Shown: positions 33,193 to 42,668, numbered from the stretch's first letter. The stretch is DNA of 64,000 bases from Spirochaetales bacterium (GCA_018433865.1 JAHDQJ010000005.1:45134-109133), one strand, 5' to 3'. Made by a program: numbers and translations. The notes: generated by a model not told the origin, from the letters alone.

Positions 33193-34530
33193 ATGTCGAT
33201 CACCATATTTGCCAATGCGCGTGTCGTACAGACCATGCCGCCGTTCTCCGTGACCGAGGGTGTCGATGTCGTGGTCTCGGATGACCTGATCGTCGCGGTC
33301 GGCAAGCAAGCAGGATCTGCGTATCCCCAAGGGCGCACGATCGATGCGTCGGGGAAAACCATCATCCCCGGTATGGTCTGCAGCCATCATCACTATTACA
33401 GCGGCCTTTCGCGGGGGATGCTGGTGCGTGCGGGTGTCCAGAATGATTTCATCCAGGTCCTCAAGGAGTGGTGGTGGCGGCTCGACCGTGCACTCGACGA
33501 AGAGGCGATCCTCTATTCCTCGTTGGTCTGCTCCATCGATGCGATCGCAGCGGGAACCACCGCATGCATCGATCACCATGCAAGTCCCTCGTTCATCGAA
33601 GGTTCGTTGGAAACGATCGCGAAGGGAATGCGCACCGTCGGCGTGCGGGGTTCGACCTGCTATGAGGTGACGGACCGCAACGGAGGGATGGACGAGGTCC
33701 GTCGCGGCGTTGCCGAGAACATCGCATTCGCAAAGGGTGTCGATGCGCGGCGCAAAGCCGGAGAGGACCCGCTGGTGGAGGCGATGATCGGAGGACATGC
33801 TCCGTTCACGATCCCCGATGAGGGATTGGCCTTGATGAAAACAGCGTGCGAGGAGACGCAGCGGGGCATCCACCTTCATGTGGCCGAGGACAAGTATGAC
33901 ACCGTCCACTCACACCATCGGTACCACAAGGACATCATGGATCGTCTCGACAGTTTCGGTCTCCTCGGAGACAACACCTTGCTCGTCCACGGATTGTGGC
34001 TCAACGATGCCGAGATTGCCCTGCTCAATGAACGCAAGAGCTTCTTGGCACACAATCCGCGAAGTAACATGAACAACCATGTCGGCTACTGCGACCGGCT
34101 TCGCCAAGTGGACAATCTGGTGCTTGGCACGGATGGGTGCGGCGGGAACATGTTCGAGGAGATCAAGCTGGCCTTCTTCAAGCACAAGGATGTCGGCGGT
34201 CCCTGGTGGCCGGGAGATTTCACGGATGTACTGACACGGGGGAACAGGATACTCGAGCGGTACTTCGGCAGCAAGTTCGGTAGGGTGGAGCCGGGGTACA
34301 AGGCCGATCTCACGATCCTGTCGTACCAGAGTCCGACCCCCTGGGTCGACGGGAATGCAGCCACCCACATCGTATGGGGAACCAGCAGCAATGCAGTGGA
34401 GTCGGTCATGGTGAACGGAAGGCTGGTGATGGAGAATCGTGTATTCCCCTTCGATGTCGAGGAAATCTATGCCAAGGCTGCAGAAGTGGCGAAGCGCGTA
34501 TGGAGCAGGGTCGACGGGATCGCGCCCTGA
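33193..34530 (+). CDS. ssnA: SsnA family amidohydrolase
   Basis: 445 residues, amidohydrolase (TrzN/guanine-deaminase-like) fold. Metal ligands in CSHHHYYSGLSRG (H65, H67), HLHVAED and the later LGTDGCGGNMFEE with catalytic Asp. SsnA proteins occur with ygfK/ygeY/xdhD and are implicated in anaerobic purine degradation, probably hydrolysing a purine or ring-opened intermediate. GAGGAGG precedes the ATG; 16 bases after ygfK. Confidence 0.92.
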   Translation: MSITIFANARVVQTMPPFSVTEGVDVVVSDDLIVAVGKQAGSAYPQGRTIDASGKTIIPGMVCSHHHYYSGLSRGMLVRAGVQNDFIQVLKEWWWRLDRALDEEAILYSSLVCSIDAIAAGTTACIDHHASPSFIEGSLETIAKGMRTVGVRGSTCYEVTDRNGGMDEVRRGVAENIAFAKGVDARRKAGEDPLVEAMIGGHAPFTIPDEGLALMKTACEETQRGIHLHVAEDKYDTVHSHHRYHKDIMDRLDSFGLLGDNTLLVHGLWLNDAEIALLNERKSFLAHNPRSNMNNHVGYCDRLRQVDNLVLGTDGCGGNMFEEIKLAFFKHKDVGGPWWPGDFTDVLTRGNRILERYFGSKFGRVEPGYKADLTILSYQSPTPWVDGNAATHIVWGTSSNAVESVMVNGRLVMENRVFPFDVEEIYAKAAEVAKRVWSRVDGIAP

Positions 34531-34587
34531 CGGAAACAGTCGAGAAAACAACCCCAACGGGGATAAGGTAATCCAAGGAGTCAACAA

Positions 34588-35808
34588 ATGGGAATTCATG
34601 AACAAATCAGGATGAAAGCGGCGGAGTATCGCCAGTATACGGCACAGAACCTTTCCAAGATGGTGCAGGTGAAATCCTACAGCAGCAAGGAAGAGGACGT
34701 GTGCCGCCTGATCGTCGAACTGTGCAAGGAAGCGGGATTCGATGAAGTCCGCATCGACGGATTGGGCAGCGTGATCGGGCGGGTCGGGAACGGGCCCAAG
34801 CAACTCGCATTCGATGCGCACATCGATACGGTCGAGGTCGGGAACCTGGACAACTGGGATTTCGATCCGTTCAGCGGCGAGATCAAGGATGGCAAGGTCT
34901 TCGGCCGCGGGACGTCCGACCAGAAAGGCGGAGCTGCCTCGATGATCACCGCCGGAAGGATTCTCAAGGAACTCGGGTACGGCGGGGAATATTCCGTCTA
35001 CTTCACGTTCACCGTCATGGAGGAAGATTGTGACGGCATGTGCTGGAAGTATCTGATCGAGGAGGAGCATTTCAAGCCCGACTTGGTAGTCTCCACCGAG
35101 CCCACCAGCTGCAGGCTCTACCGCGGTCACCGGGGAAGGATGGAGATCCGCGTGTTCCTCCGTGGTGTCTCCTGTCACGGAAGCGCTCCCGAGCGAGGCG
35201 TGAGCGCCGCCTACAAGGCAGCCCGCGCTGCCTTGGCGATCGAACAGCTGAACAAGGACCTGCAACCGGATGAGGAGAACTTCCTCGGCAAGGGGACCAT
35301 CACGGTCAGCCAGATCGATGTGCGCGGTCCCTCCCAGTGCGCGGTCCCCGACCATGCGATGCTCTACTGTGACCGCCGGCTTACCTGGGGAGAGGATGCC
35401 GACCTTGCGATCGGCCAGGTACGTGAGTACATCGCCAAGGCAACCGGTGACCGGCCGGAGGACATCATCGTCGAGATGCCGATGTATGAAAAGCTCGGCT
35501 GGACCAACAAGGATTATCATCAGGAGCTCTATTTCCCGACATGGAAGATCGATGCCGACCACTACCTGGTGCAGTCGGGAGTTGCGGCGCACAAGGCCCT
35601 CTTCGAGAAGGAGCCGATCGTCGACAAGTGGACCTTCAGCACCAACTGTGTCGCCACGACCGGCCGGCACAAGATTCCTGCGATCGGATTCGGACCCGGG
35701 GATGAGGCGCAAGCGCACGCTCCCAACGAGATCAACAGGATAGACGATCTTGAGATCTGCGCCGCGTTCTACGCGATGCTCCCCTACAGCCTTGAAGGAA
35801 AGAACTAG
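34588..35808 (+). CDS. ygeY: YgeY family M20 hydrolase
   Basis: 406 residues, zinc-dependent M20 peptidase/deacylase fold. Metal-binding DAHIDTVEVGN, GRGTSDQKGGAA and TVMEEDCDGMCW segments with the catalytic E pair, dimerisation domain with RGVSCHGSAPERGVSA, C-terminal GPGDEAQAHAPNE. YgeY is tied to selenium-linked purine catabolism and likely cleaves a ureido or acyl-amino intermediate. SD AAGGAG before ATG 34588; 57 bases after ssnA. Confidence 0.92.
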   Translation: MGIHEQIRMKAAEYRQYTAQNLSKMVQVKSYSSKEEDVCRLIVELCKEAGFDEVRIDGLGSVIGRVGNGPKQLAFDAHIDTVEVGNLDNWDFDPFSGEIKDGKVFGRGTSDQKGGAASMITAGRILKELGYGGEYSVYFTFTVMEEDCDGMCWKYLIEEEHFKPDLVVSTEPTSCRLYRGHRGRMEIRVFLRGVSCHGSAPERGVSAAYKAARAALAIEQLNKDLQPDEENFLGKGTITVSQIDVRGPSQCAVPDHAMLYCDRRLTWGEDADLAIGQVREYIAKATGDRPEDIIVEMPMYEKLGWTNKDYHQELYFPTWKIDADHYLVQSGVAAHKALFEKEPIVDKWTFSTNCVATTGRHKIPAIGFGPGDEAQAHAPNEINRIDDLEICAAFYAMLPYSLEGKN

Positions 35809-35828
35809 AAAGCTCCGTACTTCCATTG

Positions 35829-35834
35829 TATACT
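35829..35834 (+). promoter_or_regulatory. candidate -10 box before the structured leader
   Basis: TATACT, with only weak -35 matches (TAGAAA at 35806-35811 with 17-base spacing). +1 would fall at about 35841, at the first base pairs of the large hairpin that follows. Confidence 0.4.
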
Positions 35835-35839
35835 TGAAT

Positions 35840-35955
35840 GGCTCCGGTTCCCTTGCAAGTCGCAGGCAGGAACCGGACAGCCCACCATGGATTGCTCTCC
35901 GGACATGGCAGGGAACTTCTCCACGGAGAGGCCCCGCGGGTTTCCGAACCCCGGG
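35840..35955 (+). ncRNA. candidate structured leader RNA upstream of the 8-oxoguanine deaminase gene
   Basis: Within the 347-base gap between ygeY and the deaminase. Three strong helices in a row: (1) GGC-TCCGGTTCC with GGAACCGGA-CA-GCC (35840-35882), its loop closed again by CTTGC/GCAGG; (2) CTCTCCG/CGGAGAG (35895-35930); (3) CCCG-GGGTT/AACCC-CGGG around TCCG (35933-35955). No T run follows, so they are not terminators. The downstream 200 bases to the ATG show no further clear gene. Resembles no riboswitch consensus that I can recall; a purine-sensing or mRNA-processing role is only a guess. Confidence 0.4.
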
Positions 35956-36155
35956 AGGACAGGAGGATCGTTGATGGAGAGACGGGCGATCGGAATCGGG
36001 ATGCAGAGGACGGTTGCCGCCCAGACGGGCAAGGGATCTTCTTGTATCCATCCGATTCGCATGTCGGTACTCCCGTCCACGAAAATTCACCGGAACGGAA
36101 AACAGAAGGGATGCCGCCCCGTCTCTTCGGTGCCGATGATTCACAAGGATTTGCC

Positions 36156-37547
36156 ATGCACGAACACGCGATTCTACTGAAGAACATTTTCTGTCTCATG
36201 ACGGAGACGGACAAGCCGACACTCTCGGGTGCCGACATGCTCATCACCGGGAAGACGATCGCCAGGATCGATCCCACCGGATCGATCGAAGCACCCAAAG
36301 GTGCACGGGTGATCGATTGTTCCTCACATGTGGTGCTCCCGGGTTTCGTGAACACCCACCATCATTTCTACCAGACGCTCACCAGGAACCATCCTGCAGT
36401 CCAGAATGCCGAATTATTCGACTGGCTGCGGTTCCTCTACAATGTCTGGAAACATATCGATGACGAAGGAGTGTACACTTCCAGCCTCCTGGCGATGGGG
36501 GAGCTGCTCAAGACGGGATGCACCTGTACGACAGACCACCACTACCTCTATCCACGGGGTTTCTCGGGAGACTTGATGGGGATACAGTTCGCTGCCGCAG
36601 ACAAGCTCGGCATGCGGTTCAGCCCGACACGCGGGTCGATGTCCCTGAGCCGTAAGGATGGCGGCCTGCCTCCCGATTCCGTCGTCCAGACAGCCGACGA
36701 GATCCTGCAGGATAGCGAGCGGGTGATCAACCGATACCATGACCCCTCCCCGATGGCGATGCACAAGATCGTCCTCGCCCCCTGCAGCCCGTTCAGCGTC
36801 ACCAAGGATCTGATGCGCGAGAGTGCGAGACTCGCCCGCGCTCATGGGGTACGACTGCACACCCATCTCGCCGAGACGAGGGACGAGAATGATTTCTGCA
36901 TCGGGATGTACGGCAAACGCCCGGTAGCCCTGATGGAGGAGTGCGAGCTGATCGGGCCCGATGTCTTCTATGCCCACGGCATCCACTTCAATGACGAGGA
37001 ACTGAGGATCCTGCGGGATACCGGTTCCCATATCGCTCACTGCCCATCCTCGAACATGCGGCTCGGATCGGGTATCTGCCGTGTTCGCGAGATGCTCGCC
37101 ATGGGGATCAACGTGGGCATCGCGGTCGACGGGTCAGCTTCGAACGATGCCTCCGACATGCTTGGGGAGATCCGCAACGCCCTGTTGTTGCAGCGGGTGG
37201 AACAGGGAGCCGATGCACTGACGGCCAGGCAAGCCTTCGCGTTGGCGAGCGAGAACGGTGCCAGGATGTTGAACTTCTCGCAGGTGGGACGACTGGTGGA
37301 GGGTTGGGCCGCCGATGCAGCCATCTTCAACGTACATGCACTGCCGTATGCCGGATCGCTCTCGGATCCGGTCGCTGCCTTGCTCTTCTGCGGCAACGAT
37401 CATACGACCGACTACACGATCGTGAACGGTCAGGTCGTCGTGGATGGACGTCGCTTGGTCGGCGTCGACGAGAGTGAGTTGGTGCGCAAGGCAAATGCAA
37501 TCAGCAAGGACATGCTCGCGAAAGCGGAGCGAAAGGAGGAGGTATGA
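36156..37547 (+). CDS. 8-oxoguanine deaminase / amidohydrolase
   Basis: 463 residues from ATG 36156 (AAGGA at 6). Zinc amidohydrolase with NTHHHFYQTLTRNHP (H68-H70), CTTDHHYLYPRG, HTHLAET, FYAHGIHF and GIAVDGSASNDASD; this set matches the 8-oxoguanine deaminase group (Pseudomonas PA0142 type), which makes urate from 8-oxoguanine. That product would feed the rest of the island. Guanine deaminase or s-triazine hydrolase activity cannot be excluded. The frame is open 106 codons upstream, but that part lacks family similarity. Stop overlaps the next start (ATGA). Confidence 0.9.
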   Translation: MHEHAILLKNIFCLMTETDKPTLSGADMLITGKTIARIDPTGSIEAPKGARVIDCSSHVVLPGFVNTHHHFYQTLTRNHPAVQNAELFDWLRFLYNVWKHIDDEGVYTSSLLAMGELLKTGCTCTTDHHYLYPRGFSGDLMGIQFAAADKLGMRFSPTRGSMSLSRKDGGLPPDSVVQTADEILQDSERVINRYHDPSPMAMHKIVLAPCSPFSVTKDLMRESARLARAHGVRLHTHLAETRDENDFCIGMYGKRPVALMEECELIGPDVFYAHGIHFNDEELRILRDTGSHIAHCPSSNMRLGSGICRVREMLAMGINVGIAVDGSASNDASDMLGEIRNALLLQRVEQGADALTARQAFALASENGARMLNFSQVGRLVEGWAADAAIFNVHALPYAGSLSDPVAALLFCGNDHTTDYTIVNGQVVVDGRRLVGVDESELVRKANAISKDMLAKAERKEEV

Positions 37548-38380
37548 TTACCGAATTCATTACGGTGACATCGGCAGGACAGGCTCTGCATGGCGCCAGA
37601 GAGGATTCCGCGTTCCTCGCGGGAGGGACCGAGATCCTGCGTTTGGGAAGTTCCGTCTCACGTGCGCGCATGATAGATCTGAAGGGCTTGGGACTCGACA
37701 CCATTTCCGTGGAGAACCAATCGGTGACAATCGGTGCGATGGTCACGTTCCAGCAAGCCCTCGAACATGATGCGGTTCCCGGGTACCTGAAGGAAGCGCT
37801 GCGCTTCTGTGCATCGCGTACCAGAAGGAACATGGCGACGATCGGGGGGAACATCGCGCTCGTTCGCGACGATTCCTATCTCTTGCCGACGCTCGTCGCA
37901 GCAAAGGCACGCCTGGTCCTCGCCGACCTGGCTACCGATGGATCATACGTCGAGGAGAACATTCCCATCCGCGAATACCACTCGTTCCGAGACCACTTCA
38001 GCGGAAGTCTGATCCTCGGCATCATCCTGAACAAGCCGCAGCGTTTCGTCGCCTCGAGCAGATTCAGCAGGACCGCACAGAGCCCTGCGGCGATCACCGT
38101 GTCGTTCGGAGCCGACATCTCCAGCGGAGAACCGCACGATGTGCGCATCTGCGCCGCGATCAAAGGAAGCGGTGTAGTGCGATTGCTCCAGGTAGAACAG
38201 AGCGTGGCGAGCGGCCACTACCGCAATGCCGACGATGCCGTTGCCCTCGCAGGTGCCGATATCCTATTTGCCGATGACAGTACCGGTAGTGCAGGATACA
38301 AGCGGTATCTCTTGGGAACCGCGGTAGCCGACTTGTTCCGCTGCTGCCTTGCGGCCATGGGAAAAGGAGAATCCGTATGA
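37544..38380 (+). CDS. ygfM: xanthine-dehydrogenase-type FAD-binding subunit (YgfM-like)
   Basis: 278 residues, molybdopterin-dehydrogenase FAD domain. FAD-binding AGGTEILRLGS near residue 26 and NMATIGGNIALVRDDSYLLP near 96; C-terminal CO-dehydrogenase flavoprotein-like domain. Passes electrons between the molybdenum subunit XdhD and NAD or YgfK. ATGA overlaps at both ends couple it to the deaminase and to xdhD. Confidence 0.9.
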   Translation: MITEFITVTSAGQALHGAREDSAFLAGGTEILRLGSSVSRARMIDLKGLGLDTISVENQSVTIGAMVTFQQALEHDAVPGYLKEALRFCASRTRRNMATIGGNIALVRDDSYLLPTLVAAKARLVLADLATDGSYVEENIPIREYHSFRDHFSGSLILGIILNKPQRFVASSRFSRTAQSPAAITVSFGADISSGEPHDVRICAAIKGSGVVRLLQVEQSVASGHYRNADDAVALAGADILFADDSTGSAGYKRYLLGTAVADLFRCCLAAMGKGESV

Positions 38381-41256
38381 ACGTACGATGTACCATAAAT
38401 GGCAAGAGTGTCTCTGTCTCGGTCGAGCCGGGCGACACGTTGAGAATGATGTTGGTCCGTCTCGGACACTTTTCGGTCCGCGACAGTGATGACGGGGAAG
38501 GATTCGCCGGCAGCGACACCGTGATCGTGGATGACCGGCCGGTCTATGCGAACCTGATGCTTGCCCTGCAAGCCGAAGGATCCGTGATCCGCACTCCCGA
38601 TTCGCTGGCACAGGGAGGCCGGTTGTCGGTCGTGCAGCAGGCGATGATCGATGCGGGAATTGTCCAATCGGCCTACAACGCTCCTGCCACCGCACTGCTT
38701 CTGACCTGGTTGCTTGAACACGATCCCGATCCGAGCCGCGAGACGGTCAAGGATGTGCTCTCCGGAATCTTTGTCCGGGACACCGGGTATGAACACTATT
38801 TCCTCGCGGTGCAGCTTGCACGCGAATACCGCGACAGCGGTCGGTATGCCAGCGAGATCGCCCCGCAGTTCCGTGATCATCTCTCCTACGTGGGCAAGGT
38901 GAAGCCGAAGGTCGACGGACGTCAGTTGGTCGCCGGATGGAAATCGTTCGTCGAGGACCGTGTGGAACCGGGTGCGTGCACGATGATCATGCTCCGAAGT
39001 CCTCACGCCCATGCCTATGTCACCAAGCTCGATACCGCCGAGGCGGAAGCGATGCCGGGTGTGATCGCCATCATCACCGCAGCCAACTGCCCCGATGTCT
39101 TCTATATGTCCGCAGGGCAGGGGAATCCGGAACCATCCCCCTATGACAGGAGGCTTTTCAACTGGAAAGTACGCCACGTGGGTGACCGCGTTGCCGCGAT
39201 CGTCGCGGAAACAGAGGAACAGGCAAAGGCCGCGAGGGAGAAGATCAAGGTCGAGTACCAGGTGCTCAAGCCGATCTTCACCGTCGAGGAAGCCATGGCT
39301 CCTGGTGCGCCGGTCGTGCAGAACGGAGTTGCCGAGTACCTGAGCGGAGCCCCGGACGGCCTTGATGCCTACAACAAGGGTGTCGATCCGCGGGAGGGCA
39401 AGGTGATCTATCCGTTCCCCCTGCATGCCGATATCCGGCGCAACGTGGCTGCTGCGGCCCATGGTGCGATCGGGGATGTCGCACAAGGATTTGCCGACGC
39501 CGATGTCGTGATCGAGCGGACCTACCAGAGTTCCCAGATCCAATGCACTCCGTTGGAACCGCACATCGTCTACACGAAGATTGACAACGACCGGCTTGTG
39601 GTCCACGCCTCGACCCAGGTTCCCTTCCACCTCAGGAGGATCGTCGCCCGGGTTTGCGGGATCGATGAGAACAAGATCCACGTGATCAAGGAGAAGGTGG
39701 GAGGTGGCTACGGATCCAAGCAGGATATCCTTGTCGAGGATGTGGCCGGTTATGCGACATGGATCACCCGCCGTCCGATCCTCTATCGCAATACGCGCGA
39801 GGAGGAATTCATCGCGAACAGCACGCGTCACCCGATGCGGGTCACCGTCAAGATGGGAGCGAGAAAGGACGGAACGTTGACCGCGGTATACATGGATGTG
39901 CGGGCCAATACCGGGCCGTATGGAAACCATTGTCTCACCGTCCCCATGAACGCCTGTTCCAAGACTCTCCCTCTGCTGAACTGTCCGAACATGAAGTTCG
40001 ATGTCACCACCTACTATTCCAACATTCCTCCCACGGGGGCGTATCAGGGATATGGAGCTCCGAAAGGTTCCTACGCACTGATGACCTGTCTCGCCGAGAT
40101 GGCCGAGGCGGTGGGCGTCGATCCGCTCGAGATGGCGAAGAAGAACCATGTGGAACGCGGATTCATGCTGGAGATCCTCAAGAGCCTCGGCGAGGGACGG
40201 GAAGGAACCGTCGTGCCGGTCGGCAGTTGCGGACTGCGAAAGGCTCTCGATGAGGGCGCGCGGATGATCGGATGGGGCAAGAAAGAGAAAGCACCGGGCA
40301 ATGATTGGAGGATCGGGAAGGGATTTGCCATGATCCAACAGGGGTCCGGACTTCCGGGACTCGATCATGCGACATGTGATGTCGTGCTGAACACCGATGG
40401 TACATTCATGGTCCACAGCGGCGGAAGCGACATCGGAACCGGTCTCGATACCATCAGTGTCAAATGTGTGAGCGAAGTGCTCTGCGTACCGATGGAGAAG
40501 GTCTCGATTCTCTCCGGCGATACTGACAACACCCTCTTTGACACCGGAGCCTATGCTTCCAGCGGAACCTATTTCAGCGGCAACGCGACACTGAAGGCTG
40601 CAGAGAATCTGAAAGAGAAGGTGCTTGCGGAAGCCGCATTGCAGATGGGAGAGAAGGTCGAGCATCTCGTCCTTCGCGCACCAGGTGAGGTTTTCAGCAA
40701 CAAGACTGGGAATGTGCTCTCCTATGCGAAGCTCAGCCACGATGCACTCACCGGAGTGGGAAGAGGGCAGCTGGTCGGGTATGGTTCATTCGTCACCAAC
40801 AATGCAGCGATCCCTTATGGCGCCCATTTCGCGCAGGTCGCAGTCAATGTGCGTACCGGGGAAGTGAAGGTCCAGAAGTTCTATGCCTTGCAGGATGCGG
40901 GGACGCCGATCAACCCGGAACTGGCGCTTTGCCAGATGTACGGGGCTGCATTGAAGTCGATCGGACACTCACTCTACGAGGATCTCGTACTGGATAAGGA
41001 CGGTGTCTGCCTTACTCCCGATTTCACCCGGTATGGTGTTCCGATGACCAGCGAACTGCCGGAGGATTTCAAGGCGGTGCTGATTGATGAGGATGACGAG
41101 TACGGTCCGTTCGGTGCGAAATCGATCAGTGAGATCGCCACGAACGGCGCTGCACCGGCAATCGCGAACGCGATCCACGATGCGGTGGGTGTATGGATCA
41201 GGTCCTGGCCCTTCACTCCGGAGAAGATTCTCCGTCAGATGGGCAAGATCTCCTGA
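38377..41256 (+). CDS. xdhD: molybdenum-containing purine hydroxylase subunit XdhD
   Basis: 959 residues, close in length and sequence to E. coli XdhD (956). Residues 1-145 are a 2Fe-2S ferredoxin-type fold that lacks every cluster cysteine (VRDSDDGEGFAGSD where CxxGxCGxC is expected, and VVQSAYNAPATAL where CGFCTPG is expected); E. coli XdhD shows the same loss. Residues 180 onward form the Mo-pterin domain with QVPFHLRR, GGGYGSKQD, GAYQGYGAPKG, and the catalytic-glutamate region PFGAKSISEI. Probable role: selenium/molybdenum-dependent purine hydroxylation or its reverse. Needs another Fe-S partner, perhaps YgfK. Confidence 0.94.
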   Translation: MNVRCTINGKSVSVSVEPGDTLRMMLVRLGHFSVRDSDDGEGFAGSDTVIVDDRPVYANLMLALQAEGSVIRTPDSLAQGGRLSVVQQAMIDAGIVQSAYNAPATALLLTWLLEHDPDPSRETVKDVLSGIFVRDTGYEHYFLAVQLAREYRDSGRYASEIAPQFRDHLSYVGKVKPKVDGRQLVAGWKSFVEDRVEPGACTMIMLRSPHAHAYVTKLDTAEAEAMPGVIAIITAANCPDVFYMSAGQGNPEPSPYDRRLFNWKVRHVGDRVAAIVAETEEQAKAAREKIKVEYQVLKPIFTVEEAMAPGAPVVQNGVAEYLSGAPDGLDAYNKGVDPREGKVIYPFPLHADIRRNVAAAAHGAIGDVAQGFADADVVIERTYQSSQIQCTPLEPHIVYTKIDNDRLVVHASTQVPFHLRRIVARVCGIDENKIHVIKEKVGGGYGSKQDILVEDVAGYATWITRRPILYRNTREEEFIANSTRHPMRVTVKMGARKDGTLTAVYMDVRANTGPYGNHCLTVPMNACSKTLPLLNCPNMKFDVTTYYSNIPPTGAYQGYGAPKGSYALMTCLAEMAEAVGVDPLEMAKKNHVERGFMLEILKSLGEGREGTVVPVGSCGLRKALDEGARMIGWGKKEKAPGNDWRIGKGFAMIQQGSGLPGLDHATCDVVLNTDGTFMVHSGGSDIGTGLDTISVKCVSEVLCVPMEKVSILSGDTDNTLFDTGAYASSGTYFSGNATLKAAENLKEKVLAEAALQMGEKVEHLVLRAPGEVFSNKTGNVLSYAKLSHDALTGVGRGQLVGYGSFVTNNAAIPYGAHFAQVAVNVRTGEVKVQKFYALQDAGTPINPELALCQMYGAALKSIGHSLYEDLVLDKDGVCLTPDFTRYGVPMTSELPEDFKAVLIDEDDEYGPFGAKSISEIATNGAAPAIANAIHDAVGVWIRSWPFTPEKILRQMGKIS

Positions 41257-41278
41257 TATTCGAAGCAATTGGCTGATA

Positions 41279-41303
41279 GGACTCTTCCTTCCGGGGAGAG
41301 TCC
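41279..41303 (+). terminator. stem-loop after xdhD
   Basis: GGACTCT/AGAGTCC (41279-41285 with 41297-41303), 11-base loop, 22 bases after the xdhD stop and before the ygeW promoter; no T run, so termination is uncertain. Confidence 0.4.
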
Positions 41304-41319
41304 CCGACATACCGTGAGT

Positions 41320-41339
41320 GCAACAAACTGCAACAAAAC
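41320..41339. promoter_or_regulatory. tandem TGCAACA repeat upstream of ygeW
   Basis: TGCAACAAAC and TGCAACAAAA, head-to-tail with 10-bp period, ending 3 bases before the -35 box. The reverse complement of the core is TGTTGCA, the core of the ygfK and ade repeats. Confidence 0.7.
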
Positions 41340-41342
41340 AAC

Positions 41343-41371
41343 TGGACATTTGTGCCCCTGTCTGGTATACT
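41343..41371 (+). promoter_or_regulatory. ygeW promoter
   Basis: TGGACA (41343-41348), 17-base spacer, extended -10 TGG-TATACT (41366-41371); +1 about 41378, leader about 39 bases. Confidence 0.75.
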
Positions 41372-41416
41372 GCAGGCCATCACGACGACTATCTGGCAAA
41401 ACCACATGGAGGTTTT

Positions 41417-42616
41417 ATGAAAGACACCGCGACCATCAGGAAGATGATTGAGGAGTTGAAGGGACTGAAGACCCAGAACATGTATCTCAACGATTTCTTC
41501 CACACTTGGAAGGAGAGCGATGACGAGATCAGCGCCACCTTCGCCGTTGCCGAAATCCTCCGCGCGATGCGCGAGCAGAACATCTCCAGCAAGGTGTTCG
41601 ACAGCGGATTGGGCATCTCCATCTTCAGGGACAATTCCACCAGGACCCGTTTCAGTTTTGCCAGCGCGTGCAACATGCTCGGTCTCGAGGTCCAGGACCT
41701 CGATGAGAAGACCAGCCAGATCGCACACGGGGAGACGGTGCGTGAGACTGCCAACATGGTCTCCTTCATGGCTGATGTCATCGGTATCCGGGACGACATG
41801 TATATAGGGAAGGGCCATGCCTACATGAAGGAAGTCGCCCACGCAGTCCAGGAAGGATACGACGACGGCGTGCTCGAGCAGCGTCCGACTTTGGTGAACC
41901 TGCAGTGTGACATCGATCACCCGACCCAATCCATGGCCGACTTGCTCCATGTGATCAACCACTTCGGCGGAGTGGAGAACCTGAAAGGAAAGAAGGTTGC
42001 GATGACCTGGGCCTACAGTCCCTCGTACGGCAAGCCGCTTTCGGTTCCCCAAGGAGTCATCGGACTGTTCACCCGCTTCGGGATGGACGTCGTGCTTGCG
42101 CATCCGGAAGGCTACAATGTCATGCCTGAGATAGAAGAGGTCGCAGCGGAGAATGCTCGGAAATCGGGTGGTTCGTACACGCGCGTGAACAGCATGGCAG
42201 AGGCGTTCAAGGATGCCGATATCGTCTACCCGAAGAGCTGGGCACCGTTTGCCGTGATGGAAGAGCGGACACAGTTGGTCGGTGACGGCAAGTTCGACGA
42301 GTTGAAGGACCTTGAGAAGCGTTGCCTTCTGAACAATGCCAAGTTCAAGGATTGGGAATGCACCGAGGAGCTGATGGCCACCACCAACGGAGGCAAGGCC
42401 CTCTACATGCACTGCCTGCCCGCCGATATCTCCGGCGTCAGCTGCAAGGAGGGAGAAGTCGCGGCTTCGGTGTTCGAACGGTACCGGGTTCCCCTCTACA
42501 AGGAGGCTTCCTACAAGCCGTACATCATCGCAGCGATGATCTTCCTTGCGAAGTTCCGCAACCCTGCTGACAAGCTGTCCGAATTGGTCGAAGCTGCCCA
42601 GAAACGCATCATATGA
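41417..42616 (+). CDS. ygeW: knotted carbamoyltransferase YgeW
   Basis: 399 residues from ATG 41417 (GGAGG at 5). Aspartate/ornithine carbamoyltransferase fold: carbamoyl-phosphate motif STRTR at 74-78, then HPTQSMADL and MHCLPADISG. YgeW proteins form a knot and lack a proven substrate; in urate-degrading anaerobes the enzyme is thought to release carbamoyl phosphate from a ureido intermediate, giving ATP via carbamate kinase. No carbamate kinase gene lies in the window. Own promoter and terminator. Confidence 0.93.
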   Translation: MKDTATIRKMIEELKGLKTQNMYLNDFFHTWKESDDEISATFAVAEILRAMREQNISSKVFDSGLGISIFRDNSTRTRFSFASACNMLGLEVQDLDEKTSQIAHGETVRETANMVSFMADVIGIRDDMYIGKGHAYMKEVAHAVQEGYDDGVLEQRPTLVNLQCDIDHPTQSMADLLHVINHFGGVENLKGKKVAMTWAYSPSYGKPLSVPQGVIGLFTRFGMDVVLAHPEGYNVMPEIEEVAAENARKSGGSYTRVNSMAEAFKDADIVYPKSWAPFAVMEERTQLVGDGKFDELKDLEKRCLLNNAKFKDWECTEELMATTNGGKALYMHCLPADISGVSCKEGEVAASVFERYRVPLYKEASYKPYIIAAMIFLAKFRNPADKLSELVEAAQKRII

Positions 42617-42638
42617 TATCTTGTGCACACGAGTACAC

Positions 42639-42668
42639 ATCCCGGCAGAAATGCCGGGATATTTTTTT
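42639..42668 (+). terminator. rho-independent terminator of ygeW
   Basis: Perfect 9-bp stem ATCCCGGCA/TGCCGGGAT (42639-42647 with 42652-42660), GAAA tetraloop, then a run of seven T. Confidence 0.9.

Noticed and set aside
35838..36155. N-terminal extension of 106 codons on the 8-oxoguanine deaminase frame
   Set aside because: No similarity to amidohydrolases, no good SD at the extended start, and the stretch is dominated by RNA-type inverted repeats; ATG 36156 has AAGGA at 6 bases and gives the family N-terminus.
29943..41256. Selenocysteine (in-frame TGA) in the selenium-linked purine genes
   Set aside because: ygfK, ssnA, ygeY and xdhD are full length without internal TGA; any selenium would be a labile cofactor, which sequence cannot show.
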